Below, piece by piece: positions 1 through 6,023 of a stretch of 6,023 bases of DNA. The position numbers and the translations under genes are program-made. The stretch is from positions 1-6,023 of the forward strand of contig CAMQBE010000040.1 of assembly GCA_946998935.1 (NCBI GenBank). The letters run 5' to 3'. The notes beneath the pieces are model-generated. The model had not been told where the DNA came from, ran no database searches, and saw nothing but the letters and a program-made list of their open reading frames with translations. The stretch's first letter is position 1; each line of letters begins with the position of its first letter. Source of the DNA: an uncultured Mycoplasma sp. (lineage in GTDB: Bacteria > Bacillota_I > Bacilli_A > Mycoplasmatales > Metamycoplasmataceae).

Positions 1-1097
<1,097 letters not shown>

Positions 1098-1151
1098 AAA
1101 AAACTGCCTTTAAGAACATTTTTTTCTTTTTTTAAGTAAAAAAAATAAATT

Positions 1152-1180
1152 TTGCTTAAAATAAAGCAGGAAGAAATAAT
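1152..1180 (+). promoter_or_regulatory. Candidate sigma-70 promoter of lon
   Basis: TTGCTT (1152-1157) and AATAAT (1175-1180) are separated by 17 nt and resemble the -35 and -10 boxes. They sit directly upstream of the CIRCE operator, so transcription would start inside the operator, the usual arrangement for HrcA repression. The surroundings are very AT-rich, so chance matches are easy. The placement relative to CIRCE is the main support. Confidence 0.5.
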
Positions 1181-1207
1181 TTAGCACTCTCGGTGTTTAA
1201 GTGCTAA
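1181..1207 (+). promoter_or_regulatory. CIRCE operator (HrcA binding site) upstream of lon
   Basis: The left arm TTAGCACTC (1181-1189), a 9-nt spacer and the right arm AAGTGCTAA (1199-1207) match the CIRCE consensus TTAGCACTC-N9-GAGTGCTAA, with one mismatch (A for G at 1199). CIRCE is bound by the repressor HrcA, which is inactivated when GroE or other chaperone capacity is titrated by misfolded protein. The site lies 33 bp before the lon start codon and immediately after the candidate -10 box. This indicates that lon is repressed by HrcA and induced on heat or protein-folding stress. Mycoplasmas lack the CtsR/sigma-32 type systems and are known to rely on HrcA/CIRCE. Confidence 0.93.
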
Positions 1208-1230
1208 AATATAAGAATAATTTTATGAAA

Positions 1231-1236
1231 AGAGGA
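1231..1236 (+). promoter_or_regulatory. Ribosome binding site of lon
   Basis: AGAGGA with a GAGG core lies 5 nt before the ATG at 1241. It decides the start in favour of 1241 over the out-of-frame ATG at 1225, which has no Shine-Dalgarno sequence. It is the only clear Shine-Dalgarno sequence among the complete genes of this window. Confidence 0.75.
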
Positions 1237-1240
1237 CATT

Positions 1241-4102
1241 ATGACACAACATTTATTAATCGTATCAATTCCAGAGAAACAAGATAACTTATACAATTCA
1301 GTAATTTATGACCATGAAACAAGAACATTTTTAATCAAACCTAGTGGCGCTTTTTATACCGAAAAGAAATTAGATGAATATGTAGCAAAAGGTTTTCCAG
1401 CTGGTGAAGAATTGGTTTTTTTAGGATATTACATTTATGATAACGAAAAAGAAGCTAAAAGTAAAATTAATGACCTAAACAAAATAGGCCGTTGTTTATC
1501 ATTAGCTAAAATTACTAAAATTACTAAGAAAACCACAAGTGAAAATGAAGATTCAAAAGTTAAAGATTTAGCATATGAAATTACTGCTACTGGTATTGGT
1601 AGATACATTTTAAATAAAGCTGACGCCTTTTTGGATATTAATGCTAAAAGCACAAATAACCTTAAAGATGTAGCTTTTGCTGATGCTACTAAATCAAATT
1701 ACGCTAATGATATTTCATCTGCAGAATTGAATCTTTTTGGCTTGATTGATGATGCAGTTACTAAATTAGTACAAAATGGAATGTGATTAAAAATTGTTGA
1801 TTATTTAGCTGATAATGATGATTCTAAAGCTATGAAATTAGTAGAATCAATTAATAATAATGCAAAAGAATTAAAGAACGATTCTCCTGCTTCTATTATT
1901 TCAACTTTAATGGCTTATGCTTTCTTTGATAACAAAGATAAATATACATTAGTTTGTGACAATAAATACAGCAGTCATGTTAAATCTATTGTTAATAAAA
2001 TTGTCGAATTCTACTACATAGTAGATTGAAACACAAAAGAACTTGAAACTTTTAAAAAAATTGAATTATTTAAAAAATACGAAAAGAACAGAGATGAATA
2101 TCGTAAGAAAATGTCTCCTTTAGCTAAAAAAACAAAACCTAAAAATACTAAAAAAGATACTCTTAGTGAAGCTATTATTGAAGATGAAATTAACCGTAAA
2201 GTTAAAGACAACTTAGATAAGCAACAAAAAGAATTTCTTTTAAGAGAAAAAATGCGTGCTATTAAAGAAAGCTTGTCAGAAAATGATCCTGAAAGCGACG
2301 ATGAAGATGATGAATTTAACAAAATCATCAAAGATCCAGTTTTAAAAAATATTTATCCTGATAGTGTTTTAAAAGTTATTGCTAGTGAAAAAGAAAGAGT
2401 TAAAACCATGATGTCAGGTGCTCCTGATGCAACAACAGCTTTAACTTACATTAATACTTTAAAGAAAATGCCTTGAAGAAAAACTGAAATAGAATCTTTA
2501 GACATTAAAAAAGCTCGTGAAGTATTAGACAAAAACCACTATGGTCTTAAAGAAGTTAAAGAACGTATTATCGAATACTTATCATTAATTATCAACCACA
2601 AAAAACAAGCTCAAGAAGCACAAGATAATAAAGAGTTAATAGATATTGATAAAACACATCAAATAGATATGTCTTTATTCAAAAAAGAAAATGAAGAAAA
2701 CAAAGCTCAAAAAGTTTACAACAATGTTCCTATTTTGACTTTAGTAGGTCCTCCAGGTACTGGTAAAACTTCTTTAGCTAGAGCTATAGCCGAAGCTTTG
2801 AACAAATCTTATATTAAGATTTCTCTTGGTGGTGTTCATGATGAAAGTGAAATTAGAGGACACCGTAGAACTTATGTTGGTGATATGCCAGGTAAAATTA
2901 TTAAAGCCATCGAACGTGCAGGTGTTTCAAACCCTCTTATTCTTTTAGATGAAATTGACAAAATGGCTAGTGATTATAAAGGCGACCCAGCTTCTGCTAT
3001 GCTTGAAGTTTTAGACCCTGAACAAAACTCTAAGTTCCAAGATAATTATCTTGACCATGAATACGATTTATCAAAAGTTATGTTTATTGCAACAGCTAAT
3101 TACTATGAAAATATCCCTGCGCCTTTGATTGACCGTGTGGAAATTATTGAATTAAATAGCTACACCATAAATGAAAAAATTAAAATCGCACGTGAACATT
3201 TAATTGATGCAACTATTGAACAAGCAGGTTTAAAGCCAAATCAATTTGTTATTAGTGATGAAGTTATTGAATACATTATTAAACACTATACAGTTGAAGC
3301 TGGTGTGCGTGCATTAAAACGTTGCTTAGATAAAATGGCTCGTAAGATTGTAACTAAAATTGTTAGCGGTGAAAAAATTAACAAGTTTGTTATTGATCAA
3401 AAAGTTGCAATTGAATTATTAGGAACTCCAAAAATTAGTGATGATGACAATGATAAAGAACCTCAAGTTGGTGCTGTTAATGGTTTAGCTTACACATCAG
3501 TTGGTGGAACTACATTACAAATTGAAGTTTCAGCTTTCCCAGATAAAAGTGGTGGTATTAAATTAACAGGTTCATTAAAAGATGTTATGAAAGAATCAGC
3601 GGCAATTGCCTTAACTTATGTTAGAGCAAATGCTAAGAAATTTGACATCAAAGATTTTGATTTTGAAAACAATCAAATTCATATCCACGTGCCCGAAGGA
3701 GCCGTTCCTAAAGATGGTCCTTCAGCAGGTGTAACATTTACTACAGCTTTAATATCAGCTTTAAGCAATAAACCTGTTTCACCTACAGTTGCTATGACTG
3801 GCGAAATTACTTTAAGAGGTAAAGTACTTGAAATTGGTGGCCTTAAAGAAAAATCTTTTGCTGCCTTTAAAAAAGGTGTTAAAACCGTATTTATTCCAAA
3901 GAATAATTCAAAAGATTTAAAAGATATTCCTGATGAGGTTAAAAAGGCAATTAAATTTGTTCCTGTTGAAAGATATGAACAAATCTATGAACAATTATTC
4001 GCTAATGTAAAACCTTCTAAAGAAACTCATACATATCTTTCTGTTGAAGAAGAAAAACCAAAAGCTACTAAAAAGGTAGCTAAAAAACCAGCTAAAAAAT
4101 AA
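1241..4102 (+). CDS. lon: ATP-dependent serine protease Lon (LonA type), 953 aa
   Basis: Hexameric cytoplasmic AAA+ protease that unfolds and degrades misfolded and short-lived proteins. Reading TGA as Trp (residues 182, 263, 412) gives one intact frame. Order of parts: N-terminal LON substrate-binding domain (about 1-270), helical region with [14 protein letters not shown] (328-341), the [14 protein letters not shown] block (about 410-443), Walker [10 protein letters not shown] (503-511, Lys509), Walker B LILLDEID (566-573, Glu571), sensor-1 Asn620, arginine finger Arg632, sensor-2 Arg690, then the protease domain with catalytic Ser828 in DGPSAG and Lys871 in GGLKEK. Ser-Lys spacing (43) equals that of E. 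coli Lon. The protein is about 170 residues longer than the usual 770-800. About 147 extra residues lie before Walker A and about 20 in a Lys-rich tail ([15 protein letters not shown]). The start is chosen from the Shine-Dalgarno sequence at 1231-1236. An upstream CIRCE implies HrcA control. All catalytic residues are present, so it should be active. Confidence 0.98.
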
Positions 4103-4119
4103 TCATATTATTAGCTATT

Positions 4120-4147
4120 AATGTCTTGTTAAAGCAAGGCATTTTTT
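4120..4147 (+). terminator. Rho-independent terminator of lon
   Basis: AATGTCTTG (4120-4128) pairs with CAAGGCATT (4135-4143) through nine pairs, one of them a G-T wobble, around a 6-nt loop. A T run (4142-4147) follows. It begins 18 nt after the lon stop codon. Confidence 0.85.
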
Positions 4148-4154
4148 AATATAA

Positions 4155-4197
4155 AAAAATACCAATAAGTCTTATTGATAGATATATTGGTATTTTT
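4155..4197. terminator. Bidirectional terminator between lon and the dUTPase gene
   Basis: AAAAATACCAATA (4155-4167) and TATTGGTATTTTT (4185-4197) are perfect 13-nt inverted repeats around a 17-nt loop. The A run on the left and T run on the right give a U tract on either transcript. It starts 4 nt past the dUTPase stop on the minus strand and is a second stop for lon read-through on the plus strand. The convergent gene layout supports a two-way terminator. Confidence 0.82.
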
Positions 4198-4201
4198 GAG
4201 A

Positions 4202-4705
4202 TTAATATTTATCTTTAATTCTTTGGTAATTTTTATCGTTTTTATATTTGTACCATTTGTAAATTTCTTCATCGCTATAGCCATTTAATTTAGCACTTCC
4301 TAAAGCTAAAGCCAAAGCATTTTGAACATTCTTAGTATTTAAAGTTTTCATGCATTTTGAAATAGCACTAAATAATTTTGCTAACTGAATATTTTGATCT
4401 TGCGAAGCAATAATAGGTTCAACATTTGAAGGCACTTTATATTCAATAGCTAATGAGCATGCAAAATGCATAATGTCTGCAAATTCTTCAAGTATTTTAT
4501 CGTCTTGAATATTCTTATTAGCTTTTCAATATTTAAAGGTTTGTATTTCATTTGCATATTCGGCTGCTTCAACCATTAGTGCAATAGTTTTCATTCTATG
4601 AAATTCTTTTAGACTCCTTGTTCTTGTTGTGTTATCTACGTCTTTTCTAGCTGCGAAAGCTTCATCTATTTTTCTTTGTAATTCATATATTTCTTTTAAT
4701 TCCAT
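4202..4705 (-). CDS. Dimeric all-alpha dUTP diphosphatase (dUTPase_2 family), 167 aa
   Basis: Predicted to hydrolyse dUTP to dUMP and pyrophosphate, keeping uracil out of DNA and feeding dTMP synthesis. It belongs to the all-alpha NTP pyrophosphatase superfamily (related to MazG and phage dUTPases), not the trimeric Dut fold. Evidence: N-terminal helix LKEIYELQRKIDEAF; metal-binding pattern E46-x2-E49 in MVEAAEYANEIQTFKYW and E74-x2-D77 in EEFADIMHF; and the C-terminal block NGYSDEEIYKWYKYKNDKNY (141-160), which resembles the family's LGYS-EEI-x-KN-x-N-x-QR tail. Trp60 is TGA (4526-4528); under the standard code the gene would look split. The ATG at 4703-4705 is preferred because the family helix starts right there and a TATAAT lies 9 nt upstream. 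A TTG at 4733-4735 would add 10 unsupported residues and overlap that box. It is separated from the Nif3-like gene by a terminator, so it is probably transcribed on its own. A close NTP-PPase with another substrate cannot be excluded. Confidence 0.9.
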
Positions 4706-4714
4706 AATGGTTTT

Positions 4715-4720
4715 ATTATA
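4715..4720 (-). promoter_or_regulatory. -10 box of the dUTPase gene, likely leaderless transcript
   Basis: A perfect TATAAT on the minus strand with only 9 nt between it and the ATG at 4705. Transcription would begin within about 0-3 nt of the start codon, and no Shine-Dalgarno sequence is present. No good -35 is visible at 16-18 nt; weak -35 boxes are common in mycoplasmas. The upstream terminator at 4754-4774 makes a separate promoter necessary. Confidence 0.65.
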
Positions 4721-4753
4721 GTTCAAAAACCACAAGCTTAAATATATAAAATA

Positions 4754-4774
4754 TAAAAAATAGCCAGAGGCTAT
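4754..4774 (-). terminator. Rho-independent terminator of the Nif3-like gene
   Basis: On the minus strand ATAGCC, a 3-nt loop and GGCTAT form a 6-bp stem (4774 down to 4760) with three G-C pairs, followed by a T run (4760-4755). The TAG stop (4773-4771) is part of the 5' arm of the stem. It should end the rpoD/Nif3-like transcript before the dUTPase gene. Confidence 0.8.
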
Positions 4775-5556
4775 AAAAGTTCAATATTACTATATGGCAA
4801 ATCTATATATTGTTTAATAACTTCCATATTAGAATCATATTTTTTAATGACATTTGCTATATGGTCAACAAAGACTTGTTCATCCAAATGAGGTATTTCG
4901 AGAATACTTATTTTCATTTCTTTATATGTAATTCATTCATTTCATTTAATATCGCTTGTGACTATTAAATCGCATTTATTTTGAGCTAATTCAATAACAT
5001 CTTCCATTGCTCCAGAGCCTGAGCAGAACGCTATTCTTTTAACTGGCGAATCTAGTTCATCATTATTTAAATTACTTCTAAAAGCATTATAACCAAAAGC
5101 TGTAGTTATTTTTTTGGCAATATTTTTTGGTGTAGTTAAATAATCAACTATAGTTGGATAAGATTTATAGTATTTAGCTTCATATTCGGATAAATTCAAA
5201 GCTTTAACTATTTGATGTGAAGTACCTTCAATGTCATTATCATAATTAGTATGCATAGATAAAACACTGATATGGTTTTTCTTTAAAGTGTCTCTAATTT
5301 GCTTTTTATAACTATTAGCTTGATATTCATCTTTTCATGTTTTTAGAAACTTGAAAGGGTGGTGAGTGATAATTAAATTGCTTTTAGTTTCTAAAGCTTT
5401 AGCTAAAACTTCGCTTGTTAAATCAATAGCTAAGACAACAGCAGTTATTTTTTTAGAGCGGTCAAATTTAAGAGAAAAACCACTTGAATCTCATTTTTCT
5501 TGCTTTTCAAGTGGGTATTTTTTTAATAAATAATTTGTTAAATCTTTAATTGTCAT
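4771..5556 (-). CDS. Nif3/YqfO/YbgI-family protein (DUF34, dinuclear metal-centre fold), 261 aa
   Basis: Conserved cytoplasmic protein; family members form toroidal hexamers with a two-metal site. Several are annotated as GTP cyclohydrolase I type 2-like, but the cellular role is unsettled. Seen here: WDSSGF (22-27), the ITHHPF motif with metal ligands His65 and His66, SMHTNYD (100-106) with ligand Asp106, the CSGSGAMEDVIELA block (178-191), and a C-terminal TSDIK (200-204) followed by PHLDEQVF (222-229). The length fits the short form (E. coli YbgI-like); the extra PII/CutA-like domain of the ~370-aa YqfO form is absent. At the usual C-terminal H-x3-E site the fourth residue after His223 is Gln227, with Glu226 just before it, and the His normally found after GDxK is Asn206. 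Four Trp codons (22, 74, 205, 208) are all TGA. The gene lies 14 bp after rpoD, a neighbourhood seen in Firmicutes. No Shine-Dalgarno sequence precedes the ATG. Confidence 0.92.
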
Positions 5557-5564
5557 AATTTAAT

Positions 5565-5570
5565 TTTATA
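5565..5570 (-). promoter_or_regulatory. Possible -10 box of the Nif3-like gene
   Basis: TATAAA on the minus strand lies 8 nt before the ATG at 5556, squeezed between the rpoD stop codon and that ATG. The spacing is nearly the same as for the dUTPase box, and no Shine-Dalgarno sequence is present. In such AT-rich DNA a TATAAA is weak evidence; the gene could equally be co-transcribed from the rpoD promoter. Confidence 0.35.
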
Positions 5571-6023
5571 TTATTTAAAGAAATCTTTAAGATAACGTCC
5601 TTTGCGGGTAGAGTTTTTTAATTTTCTTAAAATCTTGTTTTCGATTTGACGAATTCTTTCTTTTGAAACGCCTCTTTCGGCAGCTAATTCTTCAAGAGAG
5701 TGAACTCTATAACGTTTGCCATTAGGATCAGTTCCTACACCATAACGTTTGCAAATTAATTCATAATCTTCAAAGTTTTCTTTTTTAAGAGTTTCATTTA
5801 GAATATCATTAAGCATTTCAACAAGTTCTTGTTGGCTAGCAAAATCAATAGGATTTACTACGCTTTCATCTTTAACAAAGTCTGAAAATGATGAATCATT
5901 TTCTTTACCAATTTGTTTATCTAATGAAATAGGGTCAATGTTGATTTTACGAATATATCTAACTTTTTCAGCTGTATAGCCATTGCCATATTTTGCTGCG
6001 ATTTCTTCATCAGTTGGTTCTAC
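5571..6023 (-). CDS. rpoD: Principal RNA polymerase sigma factor, C-terminal 150 residues
   Basis: Vegetative sigma-70 factor that directs RNA polymerase to -10/-35 promoters. The gene runs off the right edge; the frame is open to the last base and ends with TAA at 5573-5571. The fragment starts in sigma region 3 (PTDEEIAAKYG, residues 3-13, then AEKVRYIRKI). It passes through the 3.2 linker (DPISLDKQIGKENDSSFSDFVKDE, about 30-53) and ends in region 4, with the helix-turn-helix that reads the -35 element at 110-135 (LEELAAERGVSKERIRQIEN and following). The terminal KDFFK matches the usual L-x-DFL end. The turn between regions 4.1 and 4.2 is about six residues longer than in typical sigma-70. 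The fragment contains no Trp codon. The Nif3-like gene follows 14 bp downstream and may share its transcript. Identity is secure. Confidence 0.96.
   Translation of the reverse strand, partial: VEPTDEEIAAKYGNGYTAEKVRYIRKINIDPISLDKQIGKENDSSFSDFVKDESVVNPIDFASQQELVEMLNDILNETLKKENFEDYELICKRYGVGTDPNGKRYRVHSLEELAAERGVSKERIRQIENKILRKLKNSTRKGRYLKDFFK

Noticed and set aside
1121..1149. T-run/A-run (T1127-1133, A1138-1144) as a leuS terminator hairpin
   Set aside because: The stem would be A-T only with a mismatch and no following U tract; it may be a weak stop or an AT-rich promoter element, but it does not meet the terminator pattern.
1153..1168. TGCTT/AAGCA inverted repeat upstream of CIRCE
   Set aside because: Only five base pairs, overlapping the candidate -35 and spacer; expected by chance in this composition.
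1225..1287. ATG at 1225 opening a 20-codon reading frame that overlaps the lon start
   Set aside because: It has no Shine-Dalgarno sequence, and the AGAGGA at 1231-1236 serves the ATG at 1241. The peptide has no recognisable feature; chance in AT-rich DNA is more likely than an upstream regulatory peptide.
1435..1653. Hydrophobic reading frame on the minus strand inside lon
   Set aside because: It is antisense to a well-supported domain of Lon and its hydrophobic make-up is the mirror of Lys/Asp/Glu-rich codons; no start signal is seen.
2014..2331. Ser/Leu/Phe-rich reading frame on the minus strand inside lon
   Set aside because: Ser-rich composition is the antisense image of the acidic and basic clusters of Lon; no ribosome site and no family resemblance.
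1241..2669. lon appearing as several broken pieces
   Set aside because: The apparent stops are all TGA at conserved Trp positions (for example the PW motif at residue 412), with no frame change; the gene is whole under the mycoplasma code.
4526..4735. dUTPase gene appearing as two separate small genes, and a TTG start at 4733-4735
   Set aside because: The split is a TGA-coded Trp60 within the FKYW motif. The TTG would place the TATAAT inside the coding region, and its extra ten residues match nothing in the family.

Overview
The window comes from an AT-rich mollicute (a mycoplasma) that reads TGA as tryptophan. Every gene except the rpoD fragment, which has no Trp codon here, is interrupted by TGA if the standard code is used. 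Each becomes one continuous conserved protein when TGA is read as Trp. I count 12 in-frame TGA against 3 TGG. The exact species cannot be fixed from the sequence. The long Lon with its extra insertions makes me lean weakly towards the hominis/synoviae-type mycoplasmas (Mycoplasmopsis/Metamycoplasma); this is inference only.

The left two thirds run rightwards. First is the 3' part of leuS (leucyl-tRNA synthetase, from the insertion/catalytic boundary through KMSKS to the C terminus). A 143-bp intergenic region follows, with a plausible sigma-70 promoter, a near-perfect CIRCE operator (HrcA target) and a Shine-Dalgarno sequence. Then comes a complete 953-aa ATP-dependent protease Lon, closed by a hairpin/T-tract terminator.

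The right third runs leftwards and converges on lon. It holds the 3' end of rpoD (principal sigma factor, sigma region 3 to region 4), then a complete Nif3/YqfO-like protein 14 bp downstream, then a complete dimeric-type (all-alpha) dUTPase. The Nif3-like gene ends in its own terminator, whose stem contains the stop codon. The dUTPase gene has its own TATAAT only 9 nt before the ATG, which suggests a leaderless message. Between the stops of lon and the dUTPase gene lies an inverted repeat flanked by A and T tracts that should terminate transcription from both sides.

Functionally this is a housekeeping region: translation, transcription initiation, protein quality control under heat-shock-type repression, and nucleotide-pool sanitation. 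I saw no mobile element, CRISPR array, tRNA, rRNA or tandem repeat, and no convincing new system. The points most worth a second look are the enlarged N-terminal half of Lon, the CIRCE in front of lon, the altered C-terminal metal-ligand positions of the Nif3-like protein, an enlarged loop in sigma region 4, and the apparently leaderless leftward genes. No stretch over 300 bases lacks a gene.
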